From Sphingomonas sp. (lineage in GTDB: Bacteria; Pseudomonadota; Alphaproteobacteria; Sphingomonadales; Sphingomonadaceae), in NCBI RefSeq assembly GCF_017744835.1, contig NZ_JAGIAM010000001.1, positions 1,178,001 to 1,242,000 of the forward strand: a DNA stretch of 64,000 nt, in the 5' to 3' direction. A model generated the notes under the pieces. It made no database searches and was not told the DNA's origin. It saw only the letters and a list, made by a program, of their open reading frames with translations. Within the stretch, counting starts at the first letter, position 1, and each line of letters begins with the position of its first letter. Of this stretch, positions 40,823 to 50,670 are shown in pieces. A program made the position numbers and the translations under genes.

Positions 40823-41959
40823 ATGCCGAACGAGCCTCTGATTTCGCGGCTGGCACAAGTCTATGCCGGTGAAACCATTCGATATCCGCATCTGAAGCCT
40901 GTCACGCTGGCGCAATGGCTGCTCGAAAGCGGGCGCGGTACTTCGGATCTTGCCAAGCTTCATTATAACTTCGGCGGCCTCAAGTGGCGACCCGAGATGG
41001 GACTGTTTGCGACGCGTGTGCTCTACAACGCGCATGACGGGCAGGACGCCTATTGCAAATTCGCGACGCTCGAAAATTTCATCGCGGGTTATTGGGCGTT
41101 CATCGGCCGGGCGCCCTATTCGGGCTGGGAGACGCACGTCGCGACGCCTGCCGACTATATCCGCTTCATCGGGCCGATCTATACGCCCAAGCCAGGCTAT
41201 GCGGACGATGTCCTGGGCCTGGTGCCCGAGGCGGCGACGCTGCTCGACGCCGGTGCAGGCGCGGGTGCGGCGAGCTCGGGGGGCACGGACATCGGCACGA
41301 TCGTGCTCGATCCCGGGCATGGCGGCGAAGCGCCGCTGGGGGGCAGCTCGCCCAACAACGCGATCAGCGCATCGGGCGTGAAGGAGAAGAAGCTGGCGCT
41401 CGATTTCTGCCTGATCCTGCGCGACGAACTGATCCGCCAGGCGAAGGCGGCGGGGCAGCGCATCAATGTGGTGATGACGCGTACCACCGACGTGAATGTC
41501 GGTATCGCCCAGCGGGCGGCGCTGGCCGGCAGCAGCAAGGCCGAGGCTTTCGTCTGCCTGCATTTCAACGGGGGTGCGCCCAGCGCGCAGGGCGCGGAGA
41601 CCTATTATGCGGCGGCGGCCAACGGCAACAGCAACGAGGCCGAGGACAAGGCCTTTGCTACGGCAGTGCACGCGGGGCTGATCGCGGGAATGCGGGCGAT
41701 CCATCCCCAGGCGCGCGACCGCGGCGTGAAGCCCGATACGCAATCGGGGCCGGGCGCGATGGGCGTGCTGCGCGACGCCGCGCTGGGTAACACCACGCGA
41801 CCGAAGAAATGCGTCGCCGCCTATATCGAAGCGGAGTTCATCACCAACCGGACGATCGATCAGCTGCTGGTTTCCGGGCCCGACGCAGTGCCCAATCGCA
41901 CCAAGGTGATGGCCTCGGTCGCCAAGGCGATCCGCACTTATATGGCCGCGCGAAGCTAG
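40823..41959 (+). CDS. Two-domain cell-wall hydrolase: glucosaminidase-like plus amidase_3
   Basis: A 378-residue protein with an N-terminal glucosaminidase-like domain (about 5-140; QWLLESGRGTSDLAKLHYNF has the catalytic-type Glu35) and a C-terminal N-acetylmuramoyl-L-alanine amidase of the amidase_3 kind: VLDPGHGG (His166), Glu188, LHFNG (His247) bind zinc, with the second Glu in EAEFITN. The linker is Ala/Gly-rich. Both cuts would open peptidoglycan. No signal peptide is visible, and ATG 40823 has GGGGGG before it, so export is unexplained. No phage genes surround it. Confidence 0.88.
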   Translation: MPNEPLISRLAQVYAGETIRYPHLKPVTLAQWLLESGRGTSDLAKLHYNFGGLKWRPEMGLFATRVLYNAHDGQDAYCKFATLENFIAGYWAFIGRAPYSGWETHVATPADYIRFIGPIYTPKPGYADDVLGLVPEAATLLDAGAGAGAASSGGTDIGTIVLDPGHGGEAPLGGSSPNNAISASGVKEKKLALDFCLILRDELIRQAKAAGQRINVVMTRTTDVNVGIAQRAALAGSSKAEAFVCLHFNGGAPSAQGAETYYAAAANGNSNEAEDKAFATAVHAGLIAGMRAIHPQARDRGVKPDTQSGPGAMGVLRDAALGNTTRPKKCVAAYIEAEFITNRTIDQLLVSGPDAVPNRTKVMASVAKAIRTYMAARS

Positions 41960-42723
41960 CCGAGGCCGATGATCGAGATCTGCCGGCCATAGTCGGCTTC
42001 GCCGCGGTGGGTGGCGCGGCGGAAGCTGTAGAAACGGTCGGGCTGCGCGTAGGTGTCCTGTCCCAGCATCTCGATCGTGCGCACGCCGGCTTCGGCGAGG
42101 CGGTGCGCGACATAGGCTTCGAGGTCGAACTGCCAGTGATCCTCGCGGCTTCCCTCGGTGAAGAAGCGCTCGTTGGCGGGGTCTTCCTCGGCGAAGCGGC
42201 GGAAGAAGCCTGCGTCGACTTCGTAGCTGGCGCGCGCGATGCAGGGGCCGATGGCAGCGGCGATCCGCTCGCGGCGCGCGCCCAGCGTCTCCATCGCGGC
42301 GATGGTCGAATCGGTGACGCCGCCGATTGCGCCCTTCCAGCCGGCGTGCGCGGCGGCGACGACGCCGGCCTCGCGGTCGGCGAGCAGGACGGGCGCGCAG
42401 TCGGCGGTGAGGATGCCGAGCGCGAGGCCGGGCCGGTCGGTGACCAATGCGTCGGCGCGGGGGCGCAGCGCATCGTCGAAAGGCTCGATCACTGTCACGG
42501 CGTCGGCCGAATGGACCTGAAAGACCGTGACCAGCCGCGCGGCCGGCAGCACCGCCTCGACCGCCCGGCGGCGGTTCTCGGCGATCAGCGCGGGATCGTC
42601 TGCAGAGCCCAAGCCGACGTTGAGTCCCGCGACCACGCCGGTGGAGGCGCCGCCGCGGCGGCCGAGGAAGCCGTGGGGCACGCCGGCGAGCGCCCGCGCC
42701 TGGAGCGTTTCGACCTGGCTCAT
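41956..42723 (-). CDS. pgeF: PgeF/YfiH family polyphenol oxidase-like protein
   Basis: A 255-residue laccase-domain protein. Metal-type ligands: His in VFQVHSADAV, Cys in ILTADCAPVLLAD and His in AAHAGWKGAIGGV. Family members, once called laccases, correct stem-peptide errors in peptidoglycan or act as purine nucleoside phosphorylases. It is the last gene of a tight minus-strand run: its start overlaps the GNAT stop by ATGA. The chemistry of this member is unknown. Confidence 0.92.
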   Translation of the reverse strand: MSQVETLQARALAGVPHGFLGRRGGASTGVVAGLNVGLGSADDPALIAENRRRAVEAVLPAARLVTVFQVHSADAVTVIEPFDDALRPRADALVTDRPGLALGILTADCAPVLLADREAGVVAAAHAGWKGAIGGVTDSTIAAMETLGARRERIAAAIGPCIARASYEVDAGFFRRFAEEDPANERFFTEGSREDHWQFDLEAYVAHRLAEAGVRTIEMLGQDTYAQPDRFYSFRRATHRGEADYGRQISIIGLG

Positions 42724-43223
42724 AGCATCCGCCGCATCAATCGGTCCTCGTCCTCGTGATCGCCGACCATGAACGTGTAGGGGCCCTGATCCTCGAAACC
42801 GTAACGCTGGTAGAAGCGCTTGGCGCGGTGGTTGTCGATATAGACCGAGAGCCACAGCTCGCCGGCGCCGCGCGCGCGGGCGGTGTCGAGCGCCCATTGC
42901 ATCAGCGCCTGGGCCGCGCCCGTGCCCTTGCCGCGCTCGAGCAGGTAGAGCTGGCGCAGCTCGAGCGCAGGGCCGGCAGGGGTGGCGGGCAGCGTGACCG
43001 GGCCGAGCTTGCAATAGCCGAAGGGGCCCTGTGCGTCCTCGGCGATGCGGAAGGCGAGCGCAGGGTCGGCGAGCTCGGCGGCCCATGCCTCGGGCGTGAA
43101 GCGCGCGAAGAAAGTGGCGAGGTCGTGCGGCTTGTAGAGATGCGCGAAGGTCGCGGCGAAGCTTTCGCGGAAGATCGCGTCGATCGCGGGCAGGTCGGCG
43201 GGGGTGGCGTCGCGGACGTTCAT
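42720..43223 (-). CDS. GNAT family N-acetyltransferase
   Basis: A 167-residue GNAT: RDATPADLPAIDAIFRESFAATF at the start, ELRQLYLLERGKGTGAAQALMQWALDTARARGAGELWLSVYIDNHRAKRFYQRYGF with the acetyl-CoA loop (RGKGTGAAQ). It overlaps midA and pgeF by 4 nt on either side, so the three are translated as a unit. Substrate unknown; a maturation or modification role is possible. Confidence 0.92.
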   Translation of the reverse strand: MNVRDATPADLPAIDAIFRESFAATFAHLYKPHDLATFFARFTPEAWAAELADPALAFRIAEDAQGPFGYCKLGPVTLPATPAGPALELRQLYLLERGKGTGAAQALMQWALDTARARGAGELWLSVYIDNHRAKRFYQRYGFEDQGPYTFMVGDHEDEDRLMRRML

Positions 43224-44314
43224 GCGAACCCCGCGGGCACGGGCCAGCCGGGGGCGGTCAGCGCGATGACCTTGAACAGGTCGCCCATCTGATCGGGCGC
43301 GACGAGCCGCTCGCGATCGGTTGCGAGCTGGGCGGCGCGGTCGGGGGCGGCGAGCGAGAGGCTGGCGGTGCGCTCGGCGATGCCGAGGCGCGTCAGGAAC
43401 TCGCCCTGGGTCACGGGGCCGTGGACCACGAGCCCCTCGGCCTCGGCGGCTTCCTTCAAGGTGGCGAAATCGACGTGCGCGGTGAGGTCGGCCTGGCCGG
43501 GCGCCTCGAACGGATTGGCATAGCGATGGTAGCGCACCGCCTGGAGCGTGTCGCCGATCGCGGGCCCCATATAGCCATAGTCGATGACCAGCGCCGCGCC
43601 GCCCTGCGCGAGCAGCCGCGCGGCAAGCGCGCGCAGCACCGCGACGCCGGCCGGCGAGGTCTCGAGGATCGAGCCCGGCGGCGCGTCCTTGAGCTGGGGC
43701 GGGATGATCATGTCGAAGCTGCGGTCGCCGGCGATCGGCAGGAACAAAGTGTCCTGGCAGGCGACGAGCCGCTCGCGCCAGCCCTGGGCGGTCGCGACGA
43801 GCTGGCGGATCGGCAGCGCGTCGAAGAATTCGTTGGCGACGACGAGCAAAGGCGCGTCGTCGGGGAGCCCGACCAGGTCGAGGTGCCATTCGGCCTGGGG
43901 CAGCCGCTCGGCCTGGGCGGCGCGGAGCACGGGGCTGGTCTCGACCAGATCGACCGGGGGCGTGAAGCCGGCCTTGGCCATCGCCCGCAGCGCATCGGCG
44001 GCGAGCGTGCCGCGGCCCGGCCCGAGCTCGACATAGCGCGCGGCCGGGCGGCCGGCGCGGTCCCACAGGTCCGCCAGCCACAGGCCGATCAGCTCGCCGA
44101 ACATCTGGCTGATTTCGGGCGCGGTGGTGAAGTCGCCGCGCGCGCCCAGCGGATCGCGCGTACCGTAATAATGCGCGTTGGCCGCGCCCATGAACTGCGA
44201 CAGCGGGATCGGCCCGGCGAGCGTGATCGCGCGGGCGAGGCGCTCGGGGAGATGGGATTCGGACGCGTTCTGCGCGGCTTCCCCCGGTGCGGCGGACAAG
44301 GGGTTGTCGGTCAT
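43220..44314 (-). CDS. midA: SAM-dependent methyltransferase, MidA/NDUFAF7 family
   Basis: A 364-residue methyltransferase of COG1565: GDFTTAPEISQMFGELIGLWL, the SAM motif YVELGPGRGTL, NEFFDALPIRQ and YGYMGPAIGDTLQAVR. The mitochondrial homolog NDUFAF7 methylates an arginine of a complex I subunit during assembly; a similar role is plausible in alphaproteobacteria. The start, ATG 44314, has a repeat hairpin 4 nt upstream. Co-translated with GNAT. Confidence 0.92.
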   Translation of the reverse strand: MTDNPLSAAPGEAAQNASESHLPERLARAITLAGPIPLSQFMGAANAHYYGTRDPLGARGDFTTAPEISQMFGELIGLWLADLWDRAGRPAARYVELGPGRGTLAADALRAMAKAGFTPPVDLVETSPVLRAAQAERLPQAEWHLDLVGLPDDAPLLVVANEFFDALPIRQLVATAQGWRERLVACQDTLFLPIAGDRSFDMIIPPQLKDAPPGSILETSPAGVAVLRALAARLLAQGGAALVIDYGYMGPAIGDTLQAVRYHRYANPFEAPGQADLTAHVDFATLKEAAEAEGLVVHGPVTQGEFLTRLGIAERTASLSLAAPDRAAQLATDRERLVAPDQMGDLFKVIALTAPGWPVPAGFA

Positions 44315-44317
44315 ATT

Positions 44318-44409
44318 CCCCTCCCGCTTGCGGAAGGGGTCAGGAGAGGGGCTGTCTTGGGCACGCAGTCCACATGCCCTCCCCCGGCCCCTCCCGCAAG
44401 CGGGAGGGG
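44318..44409. repeat. CCCTCCC-GGGAGGG palindrome pair between lgt and midA
   Basis: CCCTCCCGCTTGCGGAAGGG and CCCTCCCGCAAGCGGGAGG face each other around a GC-rich linker. Same design as at 10943, 27474 and 29779, but here inside a same-strand gap rather than between convergent genes. Confidence 0.85.
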
Positions 44410-44416
44410 AGCGAAG

Positions 44417-45298
44417 TTACGCCACGCTCTCCGATCCGGCGATCGGCTCGACGCGCTGGCGGCGGCCCTTGGCGGTGGCGATCAGATAGATGCCGCCGGC
44501 GATCATCGGCAGGCAGAGGATCTGGCCCATGTGGATCGTGTTGGCGAGGAAGGTGCCGGCGAACTGCTGGTCGGGCTCGCGGAAGAACTCGACGAAGAAG
44601 CGGCACAGGCCATAGCCGAGCAGGAAGATGCCGACGAGCTTGCCGGGCTGATAGCGCGAATTGGTGCGCCAGAAGAAGAACCAGAGCACGGCGAAGAGCA
44701 GCAGCCCCTCGAGCCCCGCCTCGTAGAGCTGGCTCGGATGGCGCGCCGGCTCGGGCACGCCGGTGGGCACGGTGTTGTGGAAGACGATCGCCCAGGGAAC
44801 GTCGGTCGGCTTGCCCCAGAGTTCGCCGTTCACGAAGTTCGCGAGGCGGCCGAAGAACAGGCCGAAGGGCGCACAGCAGGCGACATAATCGTGGATGCGC
44901 AGCCAGTTGAGCCCCTGGCGCCGCGCGAGCAGGATGATCGCGATGGTGGTGCCGATCACGCCGCCGTGGAACGACATGCCGCCTTCCCAGAGCTGGATCA
45001 GCCGCAGCGGCTTGAGGAACATGTCGGGCGCGTAGAAGAGCACATAGCCGAGCCGGCCGCCGAGGATGATGCCGAGCGTGGCGTAGAAGACCAGGTCGTC
45101 GGCATGGCGGCGGCCCATCGGCGCTCCGGGCTGGGCGAGCAGCTTGAGCAGATACCACCAGCCGATGAGGATGCCGGTGATATAGGCCAGCGAATACCAT
45201 TTGATGTCGAAGAAGCCGAGCGACAGCGCGACCGGATTGAGCCCCAGATCCTGGAAGCGGATATGGCCGGCGGCTGCGGCGAGGAAGTCTGTTGGCAC
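44417..45298 (-). CDS. lgt: Prolipoprotein diacylglyceryl transferase
   Basis: The 293-residue inner-membrane enzyme attaches diacylglycerol to the lipobox Cys of prolipoproteins. Seven or so helices, with [24 protein letters not shown] and [13 protein letters not shown], the Lgt signature containing the catalytic-region Arg and Asn. GTG 45298 is the start; it is the only start near the first helix and GGGGAACC lies upstream. Essential in this group. Substrates in this window include the 5'-nucleotidase and the LpoA-like protein. Confidence 0.97.
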   Translation of the reverse strand: MPTDFLAAAAGHIRFQDLGLNPVALSLGFFDIKWYSLAYITGILIGWWYLLKLLAQPGAPMGRRHADDLVFYATLGIILGGRLGYVLFYAPDMFLKPLRLIQLWEGGMSFHGGVIGTTIAIILLARRQGLNWLRIHDYVACCAPFGLFFGRLANFVNGELWGKPTDVPWAIVFHNTVPTGVPEPARHPSQLYEAGLEGLLLFAVLWFFFWRTNSRYQPGKLVGIFLLGYGLCRFFVEFFREPDQQFAGTFLANTIHMGQILCLPMIAGGIYLIATAKGRRQRVEPIAGSESVA

Positions 45299-45416
45299 GT
45301 CGATCGGTTCCCCGGTGGTGTGCGGCGGGGATAGAGCAGCCGCGCGGCAAACCCAAGACGAAACGGATCGGGCAGGGCGGCTGGCGCAGCGGGGCGGAGC
45401 GCGATAGAGCGGGGCG

Positions 45417-47651
45417 ATGGCCGCGCACCTCCGAGCGAAGATCGACCGCCGCACGCTGCTGATCGGCGGTGGCGCCGGGCTGGGGCTGCTGGTCGCCTGG
45501 GCCGCCTGGCCGCGGACCTATCCGCCCAACCTCACGGCCGACGCGGACGAGAACCTGTTCGGCGCCTGGCTCAAGATCGGCACCGACGGGCACGTCACCG
45601 TCGCGGTGCCGCAGTGCGAAGAGGGGCAGGGCGTCTATACGGCGCTGCCGCAGATCCTGGCCGACGAGCTCGGGGCTGACTGGAAGCTGGTCGGAGTCGA
45701 GCCCGCGCCCCTCAATCCGCTCTACGCCAATGCGCTCGCCGCCGAGACGCTGTTCGAGGCCGCGTTCGGCGAGATGCCCGATCGGCTGCGCGCGCGCCAC
45801 ATCCGGAGCAGCGGGCTGATGCTGACCGGCGGATCGACTTCGGTGCGCAACTTCACGGGCGAGCTCAGGCAGGCGGGCGCGGCGGCGCGAGCGTTGCTGT
45901 GCAAGGCGGCGGCGCGGCGCTGGGACGTCGACTGGGAGGAGTGCACGACCGGGGACGGCATGGTGCTCCACGGCGGGCAGAAGCTCGGCTTCGGTGCGCT
46001 GGCGGCCGAGGCGGCGGACGAGCGCGTGCCGGGCGACGTGCCGCTGCGCAACGCCGGGCCGCGGCTGCTTGGCCAGCCGCTGCCGCGGCTCGACGCGCCG
46101 GCGAAGGTGGACGGTACCGCGGTGTTCGCGGGCGACGTGCGGCTGCCGAACATGGTCTATGCCTCGATCCGCCAGGGGCCGATCGGCGACACCCGGCTCG
46201 CCCGGATCGACCGCGCCGAGGGGGACAAGATCCCCGGCATGCTCGCGGTGGTGACGACCGACCAATGGGTGGCAGCGGTGGCGAGCAACTGGTGGGCGGC
46301 CGACCGCGCGCTCGATGCGATGCGCCCGCGCTTCCGCACGCCGAGCGACGTGATCAACGACGATTCGATCGAAGCGGCGCTGAGCGCGGCGTTCGACGGC
46401 AAGGGCGCGCGGCTCGCCAAGGCCGGCAATCTCGCCGCCGACTTCCGGGGCGCCCGCGTGGTGGCGGCGGAATATCGCGTCGGGCTGGCGCTGCACGCGC
46501 CGCTCGAGCCGATGACGGTAACTGCGCAGATCGTCGACGGGCGGCTGAGCCTGTGGTTGCCGACCCAGGCGCCGGGGCTCGCCCGGGCGGCGGCGGCGCG
46601 CGCGGCTGGCTTGAGCGAAGCCGATGTGACGATCCATCCGACGCTGGCGGGCGGATCGTTCGGCGCGCGGCTCGAGCAGGACGGTGCGGCGCAGGCGGCA
46701 TTGCTCGCGCAGCGGATCGGGCGGCCGGTGCAGCTGGTCTGGCCGCGCGGCGAGGAGTTCCGCCAGGACCGCTACCGGACCGCCGCGGCGGGCAGGCTCA
46801 CCGCCAAGCTGGATCAGGCGGGGCGGCTCACCGGCTGGCTCGCCAAGATCGCGGCGCCGAACAGCGGGCGCGAGCTTTCGGAGCGGCTGCTCGCGGGCGA
46901 CGGGCTGGTGGGCGCCGCGATGGCGCTGCGTGGGAGCGGCGACCGCGCCGCGATCGACGGCGCGCTGCCGCCCTATGCCATTCCCAATCTCGCGATCGAC
47001 CATCATCCGGCCGAGATCGGGATCCCCACCGGCTATTGGCGCTCGGGCGCGCACAGCTACACCTGCTTCTTCACCGAAAGCTTCATCGACGAGCTCGCGC
47101 ATGTCGCCGAGCAGGAGGCGGTGTCGTTCCGCATGGCGATGCTGGCCAGCCAGCCGCGGCTCGCGCGCTGCCTGCAGCTCGCCGCGCAGCTCGGCGGCTG
47201 GCAGGGCGGCGTTCCGGGAAGCGGCCAGGGGATCGCCTGCCACAGCCTGCGCGGATCGCACATCGCGGTGATGGCGGAAGCGAGCCTGACGGGCGACCGG
47301 CGAGTGAAGGTCGAGCGGCTGGTCGCGGCAGTCGATTGCGGGCGCGTGGTCAACCCCGACCTGGTGCGTCAGCAGATCGAGGGCGGGCTGGTCTTCGGGC
47401 TGGCGGCGGCGACGGGCTGCTCGACCGGCTTCACCGAGAATGTCGCCGACGTGCGCCAGTGGAGCGAGCTGGGGCTGCCGACCCTCGCCGATTCGCCCGA
47501 CATCACCGTCGAGATCGTGCCGAGCGTCGCCGAGCCGGGCGGCGCGAGCGAGCTGGCGGTGCCGCCGGTGGCCCCGGCGATCGCCAACGCCCTCCAGGCC
47601 GCGACCGGCGTGCGCTTTCGCCGGCTGCCCTTGCTCTCGGACATGGAATGA
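45417..47651 (+). CDS. Molybdopterin oxidoreductase subunit, isoquinoline 1-oxidoreductase beta-like
   Basis: A 744-residue xanthine-dehydrogenase-family subunit. A twin-arginine motif ([12 protein letters not shown], residues 10-21) suggests Tat export. Two homologous domains follow the IorB pattern ([20 protein letters not shown]...[38 protein letters not shown]...[17 protein letters not shown]). The usual [2Fe-2S] small subunit is not next to it. It oxidises an aromatic or aldehyde substrate at a molybdenum cofactor. Start ATG 45417 fits the Tat motif. It overlaps hemH by 4 nt. Confidence 0.85.
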   Translation: MAAHLRAKIDRRTLLIGGGAGLGLLVAWAAWPRTYPPNLTADADENLFGAWLKIGTDGHVTVAVPQCEEGQGVYTALPQILADELGADWKLVGVEPAPLNPLYANALAAETLFEAAFGEMPDRLRARHIRSSGLMLTGGSTSVRNFTGELRQAGAAARALLCKAAARRWDVDWEECTTGDGMVLHGGQKLGFGALAAEAADERVPGDVPLRNAGPRLLGQPLPRLDAPAKVDGTAVFAGDVRLPNMVYASIRQGPIGDTRLARIDRAEGDKIPGMLAVVTTDQWVAAVASNWWAADRALDAMRPRFRTPSDVINDDSIEAALSAAFDGKGARLAKAGNLAADFRGARVVAAEYRVGLALHAPLEPMTVTAQIVDGRLSLWLPTQAPGLARAAAARAAGLSEADVTIHPTLAGGSFGARLEQDGAAQAALLAQRIGRPVQLVWPRGEEFRQDRYRTAAAGRLTAKLDQAGRLTGWLAKIAAPNSGRELSERLLAGDGLVGAAMALRGSGDRAAIDGALPPYAIPNLAIDHHPAEIGIPTGYWRSGAHSYTCFFTESFIDELAHVAEQEAVSFRMAMLASQPRLARCLQLAAQLGGWQGGVPGSGQGIACHSLRGSHIAVMAEASLTGDRRVKVERLVAAVDCGRVVNPDLVRQQIEGGLVFGLAAATGCSTGFTENVADVRQWSELGLPTLADSPDITVEIVPSVAEPGGASELAVPPVAPAIANALQAATGVRFRRLPLLSDME

Positions 47652-48637
47652 ACGCTCCCCTGAACCCCGCGCCGCGGATCGGCGTGCTGCTGGTCAACCT
47701 GGGCACGCCCGACGCGCCCGAGCCGCGCGCGGTGAAGCGCTACCTGGCCGAATTCCTCTCCGACCGCCGAGTGATCGAGATCCCGGCGGTTGCCTGGCAG
47801 CCGATCCTGCGCGGCGTGATCCTGCGGACGCGGCCGGCCAAATCGGCGCATGCCTACAAACAGGTATGGCGCGAGGACGGGTCGCCGCTCGCCGCGATCA
47901 CGCGCGAGCAGGCGGCGGCGCTGCAGGGGGCGTTCGGGCCCGACGTGACCGTCGACTATGCGATGCGCTATGGCCGGCCGGCGATCGCCGATCGGGTGCA
48001 GGCGCTCAAGCAGGCCGGATGCGAGCGCATTCTGATCGCATCGCTCTATCCGCAATATTGCGCGGCGACCACCGCAACCGCCAACGACCGCGCCTTTGCG
48101 GCGCTCGCGCGCATGCGCTGGCAGCCGGCGCTGCGCACGCTGCCGCCCTATTACGACGACCCGGCCTATATCGAGGCGCTCAAGGCGAGCGTGGAGGCGT
48201 CGCTGGCCGCGCTCGACTTCGCGCCCGACGCAGTGCTGGCCAGCTTCCACGGCATGCCCGAGCGGACGCGGCTGCTCGGCGATCCCTATCATGACCATTG
48301 CCACGAGACGGCGCGGCTGCTGAGCGAAGCGCTCGGCCGCGAGCTGACCGTCACCTTCCAGTCGCGTTTCGGCCGGGCGAAATGGCTCGAGCCGGCGACC
48401 GACAGGGTGCTGGCGGAACTGCCGGGCAAGGGCGCCAGGCGCGTGGCGATCGTCGCGCCGGGCTTCTCGGCGGATTGCGTCGAGACGCTCGAGGAGATCG
48501 CGATCCGCGGGCGCGAGACCTTCATGGAGGCCGGCGGTGCCGACTTCGCCTATCTGCCGTGCCTGAACGCCAGCGAGGGCGGAATCGCGATGCTGCGCAC
48601 CATCCTGGCGCGCGAGCTGCGCGGCTGGATCGAGTGA
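47648..48637 (+). CDS. hemH: Ferrochelatase
   Basis: A 329-residue enzyme inserting ferrous iron into protoporphyrin IX, the last step of heme synthesis. GVLLVNLGTPDAPEPRAVKRYL, ILIASLYPQYCAATT, the metal-binding His in SFHGMPERT and the Glu in GFSADCVETLEEI are conserved. Start ATG overlaps the preceding stop (ATGA), so it is translationally coupled to an oxidoreductase, which is unusual. Confidence 0.97.
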   Translation: MNAPLNPAPRIGVLLVNLGTPDAPEPRAVKRYLAEFLSDRRVIEIPAVAWQPILRGVILRTRPAKSAHAYKQVWREDGSPLAAITREQAAALQGAFGPDVTVDYAMRYGRPAIADRVQALKQAGCERILIASLYPQYCAATTATANDRAFAALARMRWQPALRTLPPYYDDPAYIEALKASVEASLAALDFAPDAVLASFHGMPERTRLLGDPYHDHCHETARLLSEALGRELTVTFQSRFGRAKWLEPATDRVLAELPGKGARRVAIVAPGFSADCVETLEEIAIRGRETFMEAGGADFAYLPCLNASEGGIAMLRTILARELRGWIE

Positions 48638-48641
48638 ACAG

Positions 48642-48670
48642 CCACTTCTACTTGTCACAATCCACTTCTA
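48642..48670. repeat. Direct repeat of CCACTTCTA, 20-bp period
   Basis: CCACTTCTA at 48642-48650 and 48662-48670, 20 bp apart (two helical turns), about 95 nt before phaB. Could be a paired protein-binding site. Confidence 0.45.
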
Positions 48671-48764
48671 GGCGCGCGCTTCGGTTCCGAATCTCTATCG
48701 GGCCGCTTGAGTAACCACCCCTGTCTGCCCTAGCGTCAGGCAAACGGACAAAGGAGAGGACGGC

Positions 48765-49487
48765 ATGGCACGCGTGGCGATCGTGACGGGTGGGACCCGG
48801 GGCATCGGCGAGGCGATCAGCCTCGCGCTCAAGGATGCGGGGATGACGGTCGCGGCGAACTATGCCGGCAACGACGAGAAGGCGCGCGACTTCACCGAAC
48901 GCACCGGGATCAAGGCGTACAAGTGGGACGTGGGCGACTTCGACGCCTGCGCGGCGGGCGTGGCGCAGGTCGAGGCCGATCTCGGGCCGGTCGACGTCGT
49001 GGTCAACAATGCCGGCGTCACGCGCGACGGCACGATCCTGAAGATGACGCGCGAGATGTGGGAAGACGTGATCCGCATCAACCTGGGCGGCTGCTTCAAC
49101 ATGGCGCACGCGACTTTCCCGGGCATGCGCAGCCGCAAATGGGGGCGGATCGTCAACATCGGGTCGATCAACGGCCAGGCGGGCCAATATGGCCAGGTCA
49201 ACTATGCCGCGGCCAAATCGGGCATCCACGGCTTCACCAAGGCGCTGGCGCAGGAAGGCGCGCGCGCGGGCGTGACGGTGAACGCGATCGCGCCGGGCTA
49301 TATCGACACCGATATGGTCGCCGCAGTGCCGCCCGAGGTGCTCGAGAAGATCGTCGCCAAGATCCCCGTCGGCCGGCTGGGCCAGGCGAGCGAGATCGCG
49401 CGCGGCGTGGCGTTCCTCTGCTCGGAGGACGCGGGGTTCGTCACCGGATCGACGCTGTCGATCAACGGCGGCCAGCACATGTACTGA
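48765..49487 (+). CDS. phaB: Acetoacetyl-CoA reductase
   Basis: A 240-residue short-chain dehydrogenase giving (R)-3-hydroxybutyryl-CoA for PHA synthesis. NADPH motif TGGTRGIG (9-16), NNAGVTRD, catalytic Ser in GSINGQAGQ and Tyr-Lys in YAAAKSG, and the PhaB-type ending TGSTLSINGGQHMY. AAAGGAG precedes the ATG. It is away from phaC and phaA; no phaA lies in the window. FabG is an alternative, but the ending and length favour PhaB. Confidence 0.94.
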   Translation: MARVAIVTGGTRGIGEAISLALKDAGMTVAANYAGNDEKARDFTERTGIKAYKWDVGDFDACAAGVAQVEADLGPVDVVVNNAGVTRDGTILKMTREMWEDVIRINLGGCFNMAHATFPGMRSRKWGRIVNIGSINGQAGQYGQVNYAAAKSGIHGFTKALAQEGARAGVTVNAIAPGYIDTDMVAAVPPEVLEKIVAKIPVGRLGQASEIARGVAFLCSEDAGFVTGSTLSINGGQHMY

Positions 49488-49496
49488 AAATGCGAA

Positions 49497-49520
49497 GGGC
49501 CGGCCCCGTGGGACCGGCCC
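49497..49520 (+). terminator. Hairpin after phaB
   Basis: GGGCCGGCCC pairs with GGACCGGCCC across CGTG with one mismatch, 10 nt after the stop. It lacks a T-tract. Confidence 0.6.
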
Positions 49521-49659
49521 AGGCCCTCGATACGCTACCGGAGGGCAGATTACGCAAACAACGGGTTCACCATTGGCGGAGTTCCGGTGATTCGTTGCTG
49601 AACGGCCCGGTCATCTGGCGTTCATCTTTCGAAGGCTGGCGGACGTGGGGCGAGCCGCT

Positions 49660-50670
49660 ATGAGGGCGCCAATGCGCTTCCCGCTGCTGCTCTCCACCCT
49701 TGCGCTGCTGCCGCTTTCGACCTCGGACGAGCAGGTCCGGCTGGTGCTGGGCCACAGCGCACCGATGCGCGCGACGCCGGTGGCGCTGAGCGCCGACCCG
49801 GCGGTGCGCGGCGCGGGCGCGCTCGTCTATCTGGGCGGGCTGCGGCTCGCGAGCGACGACCGGGCGTTCGGCGGCTTCTCCGCGATCCAGGTCGATGGCG
49901 ACCAATTCACCTTGCTGAGCGACGCGGGCAACATCGTGCGCTTCCGCATGGGCGCGAACCTGCGCCCGCACGCGCTCGCCTATGGCGACCTGCCCGGTGG
50001 GCCGGGCAGCGGATGGCGCAAGCGCGACCGCGATTCGGAATCGCTCGCGCGCGATCCCGCCACCGGGCGGCTGTGGGTCGGCTTCGAGCATCACAATGCG
50101 ATCTGGCGCTACGACGGCGGCTTTACGCATGCGGAGCGGCGGGCGAACCCTTCGCAGATGTCCGCATGGCCGATCGCCGGCGGGCCCGAGGCGATGGTGC
50201 GGCTGCGCAGCGGCGCCTTCCTGGTGATATCGGAGACGGCGCGGCCCAAGGGCAAGTCCAACGCACGCGAGGCGCTGCGCTTCGCCGGCGACCCGACCGA
50301 GCTCGGCCCGGCGCCGCTACGCTTCGCCTATGTGCCGCCGGCCGGATATGATCCGGTGGACATGGCCGAGCTTCCCGACGGACGGCTGCTGGTGCTCAAC
50401 CGCGACTTCAAGCCGGCGGGGCTGTTCACTGCGAAGCTGGTGCTGGCCGATGCGCGCCGCCTGCGGCCGGGCGCGGTGGTGCAGGGGCGCGAGATCGCCA
50501 CGCTGGCGGCGCCGCTGCTGCACGACAATTTCGAGGGAGTCGCGGTGACGCGCGAAGGCAGCGACACGATCGTGTGGATCGTCTCGGACGACAATTCCCA
50601 ATTCTGGGAAGCGTCGCTGCTGCTGAAGTTCCGGCTCGAGCTGCCGCCCGAGCCGGAGAAAGGGAATTAG
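49660..50670 (+). CDS. Phytase-like esterase-domain protein, secreted
   Basis: A 336-residue protein with a signal peptide and the phytase-like (esterase-like activity of phytase) domain: [68 protein letters not shown], and [21 protein letters not shown] beta-propeller is expected. The start is uncertain: GTG 49645, ATG 49660, or ATG 49672, the last with GAGGG at 5 nt. It follows phaB after a terminator. Substrate unknown. Confidence 0.85.
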   Translation: MRAPMRFPLLLSTLALLPLSTSDEQVRLVLGHSAPMRATPVALSADPAVRGAGALVYLGGLRLASDDRAFGGFSAIQVDGDQFTLLSDAGNIVRFRMGANLRPHALAYGDLPGGPGSGWRKRDRDSESLARDPATGRLWVGFEHHNAIWRYDGGFTHAERRANPSQMSAWPIAGGPEAMVRLRSGAFLVISETARPKGKSNAREALRFAGDPTELGPAPLRFAYVPPAGYDPVDMAELPDGRLLVLNRDFKPAGLFTAKLVLADARRLRPGAVVQGREIATLAAPLLHDNFEGVAVTREGSDTIVWIVSDDNSQFWEASLLLKFRLELPPEPEKGN

